Part shown: piece by piece, positions 30,220-43,127 of the stretch | How positions within the stretch are numbered: position 1 is the stretch's first letter | Layout: each line of letters starts with the position of its first letter | Source: Litomosoides sigmodontis | Lineage: Eukaryota > Nematoda > Chromadorea > Rhabditida > Onchocercidae | Direction: 5' to 3' | Assembly: GCA_963070105.1 (NCBI GenBank) | Contig: OY718805.1 | Coordinates: 5,452,001 to 5,516,000 of the forward strand | DNA length: 64,000 nt | Notes under the pieces: model-generated | Databases searched by the model: none | What the model saw: the letters and a program-made list of their open reading frames with translations, nothing else | What the model was told of the DNA's origin: nothing | Made by a program: the position numbers and the translations under genes

Positions 30220-31733
30220 ATATGGAATTTTATGTGTCAGGCGGTGAAGTGACTCACACAATGGCTAATAGCGTTGGAAAATATCTGAATCATATTGCAT
30301 ACGCCATGTGGCTTGAGTAAGTAAGCTAATGTCTACCTGGATGGACACAAGTCTATCTCCTTAAATAGATGTGTGCATAAGTGTTGCTCAGTTGTGTAAA
30401 AGACTCAAGTATTTTATCTATATCGTTAAGTATTTACGGAATCAGGTTTGATATGACAGTTGGGAAGGAATTTACACCTGTGCGTACAACTGCACCATTA
30501 CTCATCCGTTTTCTTTCAAACTGTTACCACTTTGCTTCAAGTTGAAATTAAAATTTTAATTAAATGTAAAAATTAACAGTTAAGGACAGGATCAACATCA
30601 TCTCTCTGTTCTTCAATTCGGAAAGGACAAGCATATTGCTTCTGCCGTTTGTACAGTAATTATGCCAACAATGCATGCAATGAAGACGTACGTGAAAGAA
30701 TGAAATTGCAGCAAATTCTGATGAAACAAGAATGCGATTTCAAGGTGTGCTAAAAAGTGTTGCTTTCCTTAATTAAGAAGTTACCAATCAGAAAGGCACA
30801 TACTAATGTGATTAAGGTGAAAGCAAAACAAAACCTTTTTGAATCGTTTGCCGTCAACAATGAGATCGGACCTTTTATTGAACTTATTTCAATCAAGCAA
30901 AACATGTATTTTACAAAATTCAAAGAAACGATGAATTGCAGATGAGAAAGCAGTACCCGAACAGATTGTCAAATTATTTGGTGCTGAAGGGAGAGACATG
31001 GTGTCATTCTCCTGATATTTACGGAACATTGGATATTGACAGTAAGCTCAGTCATCTCTTGCAATCTTCTTCACTTATTCGTTTTCATAGATCAGTTCAG
31101 AATTGCTCCTGCAAATAGTTCTGTGAAAGATCGGGAGCTGTAACTGCAACTGAATTACCATCGGCCTATCGTTTCCGTTGATTTCTCAAACTGAAATTAT
31201 TGAGAGAGTTAGTTGCCTCAATCTAACAGGTAATTTCTACAGCGACTTAATTAAGTAATGAAACTGATAACTTAGCGCAGTGGAAAATGAAGAAGTGATA
31301 ACTAGCGGAAAGTGTGTTCAGAGAAAGCAAAAAACATGGGAGATCAATGGTTAGTCTTCTCATTCATCACCAGTAACAACGAATCTGTAAAGATTCTAAT
31401 AAAACTTATTAATAATATTTCGAGAATTATATCCCAGTGTCTTATTTAGCCTTACAACTAGACATCCCTCAAAACAGTAATTTTTGGCAAATTTTGTCAA
31501 TTTAATTTAACATACGAAATTTTATCCTAATTTAAATTGCACTGAATTTCCATAAATTTTTAGATGATCGGATATTCTGCAATGAAATAAAAGCTTTAGA
31601 AGATGAATGCCTTGCGAGGGTGGAAGATAGGGAGGATCTGCGGTTGCAGTGCTGTTGTAAAAGAAAATGTGAAAGGGTTGGCTTTATCATTCAGACATTG
31701 GCGATGGAAATCTCAAACAGTTTGGACTATTAA
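30220..31733 (+). CDS. Cysteine-rich two-module protein, copy III (5' end not found)
   Basis: Exons are 30220-30316, 30585-30744, 30942-31041, 31091-31117, 31281-31349 and 31564-31733, phases consistent. Module 1 is LCSSIRKGQAYCFCRLYSN followed shortly by ACNED, closely matching the spacing of copy II module 2 (FACRCR...PCDEK). Module 2 has TSGKCVQRK (compare DGKCHYVEV in copy II), then DECLARVEDREDLRLQCCCK with a fourth Cys, and stops at 31731. The segment LDIDNQF...APAN parallels LDMDLRLPNSDF in copy II, supporting common descent of the second half. The 27-nt exon has a weak donor and could be skipped, since the flanking exons still join in phase. An alternative is termination in that exon. 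No function is inferred. A poly(A) signal follows at 31848. Confidence 0.48.
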
Positions 31734-31847
31734 TTGCACATTTTCCATTCGTTTCGCCTAATTCGCCTAATTCCTCACATGTCTATTGCATTTTGACACT
31801 TCAAAGACAAATGAGGAAGTATTTGTAATTTCATCTTTGTTAATTCG

Positions 31848-31853
31848 AATAAA
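31848..31853 (+). terminator. Poly(A) signal after cysteine-rich copy III
   Basis: AATAAA about 115 bases after the copy III stop on the same strand. This supports a gene ending at 31733 rather than continuing. Confidence 0.5.
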
Positions 31854-34440
31854 CCTTTTTTACTCATTCAGTAATCAAGTTCAGCCTGAGCGCAAACTGC
31901 AATACGTAAATGAGACATGGAGTTAGGCGAAAAGAAGTGGCGAAAACTCTAGGAATTAGCTTGACATGGATAAGAGATGAGAACTGATTGATGGAGGCTT
32001 TGTGGTGAAATAGCCGTCGCATGCTATACTAACTTCTTCGGTGGCTTTGCCCAAAGGTGAGACTCTGGGTGGATTTTGAGTAAAATCATTCGGGGAAATC
32101 TTTTTTTACGCTTCATTCCAATTAAAATTCAAAAAGAATCGCAGCGCTTCAAGAGAGGTTTTTCAATTTTTGACTTCCAAATACCCATCGGTTATATTTC
32201 AACTCTGTCATAATACATGAAATCTTTCCATACTAATCCTTTCATGAAGAAAAAATCTATCATCACTCTTTATCAATCCATTTCAAAAGCCTTTTTTGTT
32301 AAAACACATTGAACCTTCAAGTGAATATCACTAACTGCTACTACCACCTCGTCAGCAATTAATATTTATTGAAATGGAAGTTGAAGGGGCAAACCGCATA
32401 ATCTTGAAAGGCTTGTTATGACGACAATGGCATTTAATAGCTTTAAGTCTTAAGTCTCGCATACATCTCTGAATTCCAATTTCATAATTCGATACCGTTC
32501 TTTTATCGAGTTGCCTTGATGAATTTAAGGTTTTTGTGGGTTCAATTTAATTCGCACATTTGACTGAAAAATGATTGAAAGTGTGGCGCTGTTTATTTTG
32601 CTGTTTCACTCTCAATTCGTATTTTATTTTCATGAAATTTATTTTCTCTAAACTTTGTGTGTTAGTGTTTCTTCACTTATGCGCTGAAAATGGCTGGTAA
32701 AAAATCCTTTGTTCTGAAAATTCCTATGGAGTTGCTGAACCTTCGCAAAGAGAAAACAGATGACCTTCCCTTTTTTCTCAAATTCGCTCCTAAATGTCTG
32801 TCAGTACTGCACCGCTACTTTTCAATTTCAATTTTCACAATTCTGCTATTAGTAGCAGCGGGATGCCCCACGTTATTTTACACGCCGTTCTAATAGCACA
32901 AATTTAAATGCCTTTCAGTTTGACTTGTAATTATTTGTCTATATAACATCTGAATTTGTTCATCGCTGATGATAACTGAATTCATCCTTCATGGATGGAT
33001 AAATAGATAATAACCGTCTTAAGTGAGCAAAATTCCCCGTTAAATTCTCTATCAATCATTCCAATCGTCCGATGAACGCTCGCTCACTCATATTGCATGG
33101 AGAGGAAGTTTAGAATAGCGATCATTTACAATTTGTTGATTTAAATAATTAATAGAATTGAATAATCGTTTATATACCGCCAAAATTCCAATAGCGCAAA
33201 AGTGCGGCTACTTTTGCACCAATTTATCTATTTTTTGTAAAGTTCTGCGTAAGTTATGTAAAGTTGTGAGTGAAATAACACATAAATTGAGTTATTGCAT
33301 ATATTTCATTCTGTTTGAAGAACACTTTTTCCTCTTGCTCAATGTATGTCCATAACTGGTTTTAAATTAATCTTAGTTGATAGTTTAATTCATGAGGAAG
33401 GGAGGATGGAATGTATTGACCTCGTATACGTCATATCGCACCAGGCCAATTTCGTGAACGGTTGCTACGTAAGTGACAAATAAGTCTTTGACGACTGTCA
33501 ATAAATCGACGATATCTTATCGCTGTATGTAAAGCTCTTTGCCCGTTGATTGTGTTTAAAGTACTTTTTTTGCCTTCTTGTTAATTACGAGCAATCAATG
33601 ACGAAGTTGATTCTCTGAAGTTATTTCTTGCAAATAAATTTATTCAATGATAAAAGTTCACAATGGGACAGACCATCTGCTTCCTTCCTTCCTTCCTTCC
33701 TTCGAACTTCTACGTCACGTCACCGCTTGACTAAAAACATTTCCACTGAACTGCATCGCACTCCCATCACAGTAACGTGTTTCCGCCGAATTACAATGCG
33801 TCCGTCTAACATTGCTGACAGTCGTCCGCAACACCTCGTTGATTGCTACTTTTGTCTGCTTTACCGAGTAGTCTTTTCAGCTACATTGATTAAATTTAAT
33901 TAAAAGCGCACATTGAGTTACTCCATTAAGCAACAAAAAAGTGTGTGAGATTTGACGGATAACATTATCAATCGCTTTTGGCCGAGTGCAATTAAGAATA
34001 TTTGCTTAACGAAGTTGGCAAGCACCACTTCCGCATTCCGCCCTCCTTAAAGTAGCCAAGAACTGTGCTCAGCCCCTCCGTTCATTGCAGAGGGAAAGGA
34101 AGAAGTGAGTGGAAGGTTTGAAGATTTCCAGCAATCGTTGGTTGATAACACTAAAATTACTGCCTAATTTACTCAGAAAACGTATTGGTCTTCAAAGTTC
34201 GATGCGATGGTCAAACTGACAAGTCCTCTGAGAGTTCTGTTGTCGCATCCTTCCTCTCACAGCTATTAAGTGATCGCTCATTTCAGGGGCGTTGTCTTCT
34301 CTTTTTTCAACTTCGTACTTTTTCCTTTTTGATATTTTCAAACGTTCAGTATAAAGGCGCATTTTGCCGGCGTTTTGCGTCTGAGAAGTTGGTTCTTCGT
34401 TCAATGTGTATGTGACGGTGGATTGCATAAAAGAAGGAAA

Positions 34441-34490
34441 TATACTACTACTACTACTAACTACTACTACTACTATTTCTACTACTACTC
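34441..34490. repeat. Imperfect (CTA)n trinucleotide tract
   Basis: Repeated CTA/ACT triplets with two interruptions. No open frame uses it. Confidence 0.85.
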
Positions 34491-37470
34491 AATGCACCGT
34501 GATCTTTTTGCGAGGTGTTGTTGAGATATTGGAAGTGATCATTTTCCAACTCATCGAGTCTGTGTTTTTTTTCAAGTAATATTTTATTTTCCTGTCAGTT
34601 TTTCTTTTTTCTCAGCAAAATGATTTAGGGAGAAAGTTGTTCAGCGAGTTTTAATGACTGATTGCACTTCAACGGCTGAAAAATTCTACAAATTTTCACT
34701 GAATGCTCACAACCGCAAGAACTTTTTATTTTTTCTCAAAAAAAAGAACGTTTGACAGAAGAAGGACGCCGACTTTTTATAGCCATCTGATGATGAAATT
34801 AATGGATACAGTACACTAATACCACAGCATTTTGACCATTTTATGTCACAAAGTTCTCGCCTCGGTTGGTACTCACTTCTCTTACCGCACATGCCCTCTC
34901 ATTAACGCAACATACGTGATTCCTTCTTATTAATTCTTCCCAGTACATATAAAACTAAATCGTTCCTTAATCATTCGATTCTAACTAATCGTTAAGTTAC
35001 AAAAGTCTGTACGTGCCGTGCGTGTGCATGTGTCACTACACGTGTTCACGTTTGTATATATATATATGTGCTTTGTAATAATTAAAACAACATGTCCAGA
35101 TGAAGGAAACAAATACAATCGATGGAGGTAGCACCTTTATTTCTGGATAAATCGGGAAAGTTTCATTGATAACCACAGCCTTCAGCTAAATTCTGAAAAA
35201 ATCCCATCATTTAACGAAATCGAAGTAATTGGAAAAAAAATTCATTTGACTGCACCATCGAAGGTACGCACTCCCTTTCCCCCGTTTGATTAGCTTTGGT
35301 TTCTCAAAGTGCAAACGCTTGTAGGACAGCTAATAGCAAAGATACGCAAAATGGAAATTCGATCAAGAATTTCCATTTTTAGAAATTATTCCAACAATTT
35401 CGGAACTTTGAAATAAAATCATACCTAGGAGATGAAAGCATTGAGAGCTTCGGTGCTTGAATGAATTTTGAAGTGTCGCTGTGACTTTCTGAACCGATTA
35501 ATTACTTGAAACCTGAATGATGTACAATGCAAAATATGCTTATTGCAAAATTCATTTTCCCTCTATCCAGTCATTTTGAGCAAGTTCACCTCAGCAATTC
35601 ACCTCATCCTACTCCCTCTACCTCTTCCCTCTAACAGATAACAAATGCCTCCTTAAATTGCATCTATACGACCAAACTCTTCAAATTGATACTTATGACA
35701 CATTCGCTGCTCTTTTTTTGGAACATCCAACAGAATTCCAAAGCTTTTTCTAAAAGCTATAGTGATTTCTGTTACTGGAAAATCACACTTAAGTATTGTA
35801 AAATCGTTGTTTGTTAAAGTCTAAGTGAAACGTTTGTTCGTAACGTAATGGTGAAAGTCCTGAGAGATGGCTTGAACGAATGTGGCGTGAAAGTCACGAA
35901 AACGAAAAGTCACTTTTTATGCTCGTTTGATGGAAGTAACATCCAGAAGCTCTCCTCTGCGATTCCACTGAATTGAGTAGGACAGAAATTAAGCATCGAA
36001 TTTTTGTGGTTCTTCTCAGTGAGATGAAAGGATGCGAACGAAAGGTCAGGAGGAAGTGTCCTTTGTTTGCTGAATTATTGGAAAGATACTATCTGCTACG
36101 GCTACGCATAATTTTCCCACTTCACGTATTGCCACTCAAAAGTCGCAAAATTGCTCTCGTCGTTTTTTGAGATATCGCATTTGTGTTCTAACATTTCCCC
36201 TCTCCGCTGCAACTTGGACCGATACGATCTAACCCGGTCGAGTCGACGACCAACGGATATTTTCATTGTACGCCCACTCCTTCCTTCCTTTCACTCCACT
36301 CGGTTCGTTGACGTCGTCCGTTTCTTCCGTTCAAACTTCTCCTTTTCCAATGACACTTCTTTTCGTAAATTCCCAAAAATTCTCATATCTCTCTTCAAAA
36401 AGAAAAAAAAATTACACGAAAAAGCGTTTACATTAAATTTTTTTTTTTGCTATTTATCCGCAAGAAATTTTCACAAAGCAATATTTTACACATAACTTAC
36501 GTACACTAAAATTTGTGATAAAAAAACTTCTTTTATCACTAATTTTGCGCTTAATTTTCGATGACACTTTCTTTCTTCGAACTCGAACTTTTCGTTTAAT
36601 TTTTCGATTCATTGCACTTGCTGTTGAATTAAATAGGCAATGATGGATACGAGGAAATTCATATGACATACGCCAAAATTATGGTACTTCTAGAAGAATT
36701 TTTAATTTAATGTAAGTTTTTAACAAACAAAATATTCTCCTTGTTGTTGGCATTGATTTGTTTTCCTGAAAAACAAACGAAGTCATTTGCAAAAAGCTGT
36801 TCGGTTTTGCCGTTGGCTATTAGGACGTTCGCATTTTTGAGTAAGCATTCAAACAGGCTTCAGAAAACCGGAATAGCAACACGAATATCGCTGGAGTTTG
36901 CAATTCTAACTAAATTTAAAGCAATTTTTCTAGACGGATTCAATTTATAGCTTCTGAATCATTTCCACCCGTCTATCCTCTTAAATTTCACTAAGCTTTT
37001 TTCTTTTTGTTTCAATTACTTGTTTTAAAATTGTCAGCAAATTTATTGTTTCCGTAAATGAGTTGGACCATTTTTGCAAAACTTTTGCCAAATGGTCAGT
37101 TAGAAAAAACGTATTGTTAATAAGTTATTATACTACTTCGTAAATGATCATTTGGGATGAGCGGAATTAAACTTCCTTTTTATTCAATTTTGGTGGAGAA
37201 GCTCTCTCATTGTGTACTACAACAAAGGAAGGAGGCCGAGGTCAACCAAGTGATGTATAGGTTATTCTAAATTTTCCTACCACTCGATACGCTTTAAAAA
37301 TGACGTGGGAATAAGAAGCAGTGCTATTAGACTGCTTATATTTTTACAATTTTATTTAAATATTGAAACAGTAAAAAAAATCTTTTCAAAATTGAATTAC
37401 TCGGAAGTTGTTGCGCAATGCTTTGAGAAAATAAAAGTTTATGTAAATAACAGTTGCCGCATTTTCAGAA

Positions 37471-37539
37471 TGAAAGGATGCTGTTTCCATGCTTTTCTCC
37501 TTTTTCTCTTCTTCGGTCATTTGGATTCACAAAATCCGT
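37471..37539 (+). CDS. Possible signal-peptide first exon (orphan)
   Basis: ATG directly after a TTTTCAG acceptor-like sequence, which would suit cis- or trans-splicing, opens MKGCCFHAFLLFLFFGHLDSQ, a good signal-peptide pattern, and ends at a strong donor (CC|GTAAGT, phase 2). A candidate next exon is the basic stretch ending near 37714. It could be the start of a secreted-protein gene. It does not join in phase to the exon at 38151, so the link to the following gene is not supported. Confidence 0.3.
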
Positions 37540-38150
37540 AAGTTTCTGATATTTTATATTTTCTGCAAGGAGGAAGAGGGAGGGGGGACGCACAAAATTC
37601 AGATAGGCGGCGGAAAAGAAAAGAAAAAATTAGTGAAATTGCTCCTAAAAAAGACTACGCAATTCATCATTGCAGCACTGTTGGAAACGAAATCGACTTA
37701 TACAAACAAAAGGTTGTAAGTAAGTAATGCACTGAATTTCTTGACGAGGTATCCTCCTGCTATTGTTCCTAAATAATCGCTTTTGAAATCTGCTAAGCGA
37801 AAACTATTTCCACAAGTTAAAAATAAAGAGTTAGACTGAAGGTTATAAATTTTCATCCTCCCCACACCTTTATTTCATGAAAAAAATTAATCTAAAAATT
37901 AATTTAATAATCACAGCAAACTGAAACAATGAAAGATGCCAGCTCGATCTTTGTCATACCAATAGCTGATAGCACGGATAGAGAAAGGAGGCCATAAAAC
38001 CGCTTAATTCTCACTAAACTTAAGGAAAAGTAGAAATAATGAGAGCACTTCATGTGCGCCTCATTAGCCTTCAAGGGCACTCTTATCTAAGCTAATAAAT
38101 CTCTTCTGTCGCACTTTAATATTTCGAATTCAATTATAATTTATTTCCAG

Positions 38151-41100
38151 CATTGGGACCTCCACGAGGTGGTTTCCAACGTGCGATTATCGACGAAGTC
38201 TTGGTAGATGACAGTAACGGGTTAGCTGGTCAGTTCTTCTCACAATATTAGCGTGATTTGTGAATCAGACCTAATTAAGCCAATAATTGCTATGGGAATG
38301 TGCTATGGATTGAACTTAAATTAGCATTTTTGAATGACTTAAGTTAAATCAACGTTAGTAATTCTTATTAATTTTGATGGCTTCCTGGTTCGACGACTAG
38401 CTTTAGTGTTCGAACAACTGACCAAGTAGTTAACCATTAAAGTTGTAATACTTACAGGCGAAATTACACAGTTAAGGAATGATATCGATGCGTACGATGA
38501 CAAATTTGTAGATTTAGTAGGAGGTAAGTGAACATGAAATTTGATGACTTTCATCTGCTAGCAGCTGAGCATCATTTAAAGGTAATTTATTTCGAGGGAA
38601 ATTCTTTGGCTTCATTGTAGAGTGTATTAATATGAAGTACTCGTTTTTGGATTTAATCTCCAGAGAACCCGCTGTTTATACCAAAGCTCTACCGAGAAGA
38701 GAAGGAGGAACGGAAGGTAACAAAACAGTCTACAACAGCAGCAGCAAGAGCTACCAGCAATCCTCCTACATCATTAATAGCCTTGGAAGGCTCAGCGAAA
38801 CTTATTGGTCGGACTTTAACACCTACGCAACGAACAACGTATGTTATTCTAGTGACGCAAGTTACGAAGGCGTAGATTTTGCACTTCGACGACGGCGAGA
38901 TCAGAGCTAACATCATCACTCACCTCTTTCACTTCGTGTACTCGCTGAACCTTTTAGAGCAAGAAGTTCAATTCCTGATAACGCCCACTGAATTATGGGA
39001 AATTTCTCAAAAATTTCTATTTCTTATTTCGATGAGTGCTTTTGCAGAATGTGTCCAACCGTAGGTTAGTTCATGCGACAAAAATTACGATCCAGCCATT
39101 GCCAATCCAAAATTTAAAATCTAAGCTTTATCTTTATATCTTATAGACAAATATTATTACTCATTATTCTTAATCATTTTGTTTCAGGCATCTGCCGTCT
39201 TTTCCTCGGGTATGTTTTTGACTTATTAAAGTTTTCAGATCGTTAAAATTTAGATGATTTTGTTGTTTGCGATAGCATTAGAAATTCCTTTCATTTATTC
39301 AGTTTCTATAATTACTCCGCAAATTTCAGGCAACGATTGGATCACTAGCTCCACAATCTCACCAGCGGAAAAAAGTCCCATCTCAACCACCAAGAACTGT
39401 CTCCCATCAATCGTTTCCAACAAGCGCACCATTCAGGTAAAATTACTGCATTTACTTTTGCATGAGATTGAAAATTTTTGAACAAAATTTGTAGATGCAT
39501 CAATGTCGTAATTACTCCCTTCATTTTTAACGGCTTTAGACTCAAAACAAATCCGCAATTATCTCTATTTGTACCTCAACTACCGCAGTTTGCGAATCAA
39601 CCACAGGTTTGTCCGATTGACAACAATTATTAGACTTACCTGTTATTTCCATTTATATTTCTGGCTTGTTTATTGTTGAAAATATTTGAAATTTAGCTTC
39701 AACTCATAAAAAACCGAGTGCTTCTTTTGACCACAGAGTTTTCGATGAATCTATTTTTATTGTTGCACCTTCCCCGATTATCCATCAGTTGATTTCCACA
39801 GTCAGTGGATTATCTTCGAACTAAAAGCGCACGAACAGCAAATCTGTCTGCAATCACTGACCACATTTAACGACCCTCCCAATTTCTTCTTCCTTCATCA
39901 CTTATTGAATTTTGCCTTTATTTCACTCACGCCCTGACTCATCTGAATGGCTGACCAATTTGTTTCTTTCTTCTGTGGCCTGAAAACAATTATTGTATTT
40001 TTGAAATGTGACATATCTCATCTGAAAATTAAACCACATATACGGTTACGATCTTTAATTCAGTGCATTAGAAGTGAATTAATTTAAAGCACTCAATCCG
40101 ACCGATATCAGCACGCCCCACAGACAGAACACCACTGATCACACCGAGTGTGCAAAGACCTCAACCGTCTTCAAGCATTGGTTTTCCGCCACCGTCGCAT
40201 TCAAATTCCAATTCATTAAGGGTTGGAGGTATCTATTTGTTTGCTCTTTGCATCGGTTTTTTATTTGATCATTGATTGCGTCACTCAACGACTGCTTAGA
40301 ATACAGTTTCTGGGTGAATTTCAGTATGTCACGCATCCATTTTCTACATTTCGACGCCCATGCAAAACCCTGGAAGGCATTCTTTTACGCATTTTGCAAT
40401 TACTGTATCAACTGATCAGTGTGCAAGAACTTGTCATGAATTTAATTGCGTCGTAAGCTTCAACAAATTTTCCTAACTTTTTTTTGCCATTTTAAAATTG
40501 AGATTCAGTAAGTGAAAAATTTGACAAAAAAGGTAGAAAATTTTAGATAGCACATTATGATCCTGCAACAGGACGCTGCGAATTCAATCCATCAACAGCA
40601 CTTGCAATACGTAAGGGACAGTGTCCACCGTGGCCTGCTACCCATTACAAGTTTGTTTTCATATAGCTTCTATTTTTCACTTTTTTCTCCAAAACACTCA
40701 CTCACTTCCTTGCTTTGCTTTATTTTCATTATCAGAGATAATGCCGTAAGGCTCTACATTTTAGTTCTCAGTTGAGGCATGCTATTTCAAGTGCGTTAAT
40801 TAACTCCTTAAGTTTGAAGTTCACGCAGAATGATAGAAAGAATGATTTATGAGGATATGTAGCAATAGATGGCTAATGTGGAACTATCCTAAGAGGTAAT
40901 AACTTATAAGTTGAGCAAATGTATTTAACTTTTAAAAATCGACTGTCTCTTTTGCAGTTTTGTCGCTTTCTGTTCTATTTCATTTATTTAGGAATGGCGT
41001 TAAAACAAATGTCCCACTTCGTATATTCTGTGTGCAATGTCGTCGAAGTTGTAAGTGCGATCGTCGCTTAAAAGATTTATTCAACTTTAAAAAGGCACTA

Positions 41101-41630
41101 ATTAAAAGAACGGCTCTTTCTGATGGAGTGGTTTGGAGGAATTAATAATTTCTTTATGCTAAAAAACACCAATAAGCAAGAAGTTATTAGTGTCAAATGT
41201 CATATGCTTCTCTTATTAAATTATTATTATTGCCTTTAGTTCGAAGAGGACAAGCTAACAAACAAGGAAATCGTTTCAGAACAACTGTTTTGAAGGCGCT
41301 CTACACTGGAAGGTATGTCTAATTTCAAATCAGAATGACCAGCTCAAAGTTACACCTAAGTGAATGAGTATTTCTTCAGTCCAGTATATATTCAGGTTAC
41401 CTCGTCCAGTGTATAGCAGCGGAGTGGCGCGGATGCGTTCAGTGCTTTCAAAGCAGTCAGATGTAATTATCGGATCATCGTTTCGTAATATCGCTTGGGA
41501 GCTTGAAAGAGGTCATGATGGGACGGTATCGAGCAGTGCTGGTAAGGAAAGATTTATCAGTGATAGCAATCATCACAGGGATAGGAGCGGAATGGAAATG
41601 GAGGTGAGAGCGATAGCCTCTAGGAAGTAG
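38151..41630 (+). CDS. Unrecognised Ser/Pro/Thr-rich protein, ten exons, 5' end missing
   Basis: Ten exons, all consecutive phases matching: 38151-38228, 38458-38523, 38664-38838, 39188-39209 (22-nt microexon), 39330-39436, 39540-39606, 40090-40221, 40547-40610, 41240-41312 and 41396-41630. They give about 338 residues after an unidentified start. The order is an acidic N-terminal part (IIDEVLVDDSNGLAGEI, KFVDLVGENPLFIPKLYR), a charged stretch, a long low-complexity Ser/Pro/Thr/Gln-rich middle, and a more ordered end with HYDPATGRCEFNPSTALAI and a basic run (RRGQANKQGNRFRTT). I do not recognise the family. The composition suggests a largely disordered regulatory or scaffold protein (inference). 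An alternative exon at 39802-39870, in phase after exon 6, would end the protein early at a TAA. A poly(A) signal lies at 41908. Confidence 0.6.
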
Positions 41631-41907
41631 CCGGAAGCTGATGGACATCCACTGCAACGAGAGATTGCTGAGGACACGTTGGATGCTTTACTACGACTTC
41701 ATATGCTGCAAGCTGCGTGCTTGAATTTCCGATTGTTATCACTTGTTATTGGAACTTTTATTGACATTGCTAGAATGCATTTGCAGCACCTAAGCATTGA
41801 ATCCTCAATTTCGTTGCATAATTGAAAGAGTAGCTTTATATCAATCACTTTGTTTGAAGTAAGCATATAGCTAACATTAAATGTACTGTGGGATGTTGTG
41901 AATTTGT

Positions 41908-41913
41908 AATAAA
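41908..41913 (+). terminator. Poly(A) signal of the 38-41.6 kb gene
   Basis: AATAAA about 280 bases after the stop at 41630, same strand. Confidence 0.45.
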
Positions 41914-42230
41914 AATGTGGCTGAAGGATGAAAAACACGTATGTATAAGCCGTACCAATTCTCAACTATGATTGGTTTAGCCATCTATAATTACCATATA
42001 TATCAAATATCAATGGGATACAAATCCAAATCCATGAAAAAACACGGCGAGTTTAAATCAAAAATTTTCATACATGTAAAACTTTAAAATTTTCATTTTC
42101 TTCTGTTTATTTTTATTGATAAAGAGCTTTACGATTGATAATAAAAGTTGAGACGTATGCGAAGACAGCGAGAGGGTAGTAAAGCTAAAATCATTTTCCT
42201 CGTCGCTACTGCTACTTCATCGTCGATTGG

Positions 42231-43078
42231 ACTGATCGCCAAAGATGCTTAGACAGTTGCATCACGTTCGTCGTTGAAAAAGCATTTAATAAACAGTTTG
42301 AGCTCATTTAGCTTCATTTCAATCAAGCTTATCGCTCGGCTATTCTCCACCATATCACTTCTTTTTTTAACGGAAAAAAGTTTGAGCTGTAGCGCTATAA
42401 CATAAAGCTATCATTACTTATCATTTTCGGATTGATAATGCATGGACACACACATGCACACAACAGACGTTGCACACACAACGCAATCCTTCTCTTCACA
42501 AACTTATCTCTCATTTAAAACCGATTAATTTTCGATAATTAATAAAACAAACGCGTTCTCCTCAGTCTTCCACCTTCCTTACAGTAATCCTAGCCAATGA
42601 AACTTTATATGTATTGTTTGTATCAACAGGAATTATTATGTACGATTGGTGAGTTATAAGTTACATGTGTGATGGATATTAGATGGCTTCACTTCCAGCA
42701 ACCTTCGCTTTAACTTTTGATTTGCTTGGTCGCTGTTCGAGGTAAAGTATATTTGAAGGTAATCCATTGATAGGTAAATGAAATGCGCACGTCGGTGCTT
42801 TCATCTGTGCAACGCTGTTTTCATGAAAATAAAAAGTGTCGCGAAGGCCGTAAAACGACGATTCAGGGATGATTGTTCGAAGTGAAGCAAAGCAAACCGA
42901 TTATATCTGTAGCACGTCGTCTTGTTAATGTAGTTCCGTCGACTAGGATTACTGTAAGAAAGGTGAAAGACTGAGGAGAACGCGTTTGTTTTATTAATTA
43001 TCGAAAATTAATCGGTTTTAAATGAGTGATAACTGTGAAGAGAAAGATTGTGTTGTGTGTGCAACGTTTGTTGCGTGC

Positions 43079-43127
<49 letters not shown>

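Larger units (their letters stand above)
31734..37470. other. Gene-poor region
   Basis: Nothing with protein-like composition and matching splice sites was found. It contains a TTCC tetranucleotide tract (about 33684-33703), a CTA/TAC trinucleotide strip (about 34441-34490), a short TA run near 35055 and pyrimidine-rich patches around 36180-36420. Many short open frames here look random. Confidence 0.45.

Noticed and set aside
30813..30956. Open stretch between copy III exons starting after an AAG
   Set aside because: No similarity to the matching part of copy II, and the flanking exons already join in phase without it.
39802..39870. Exon in phase after 39606 ending at TAA
   Set aside because: It cannot be included together with the phase-consistent downstream exons; kept only as an alternative terminal exon, not as part of the main model.
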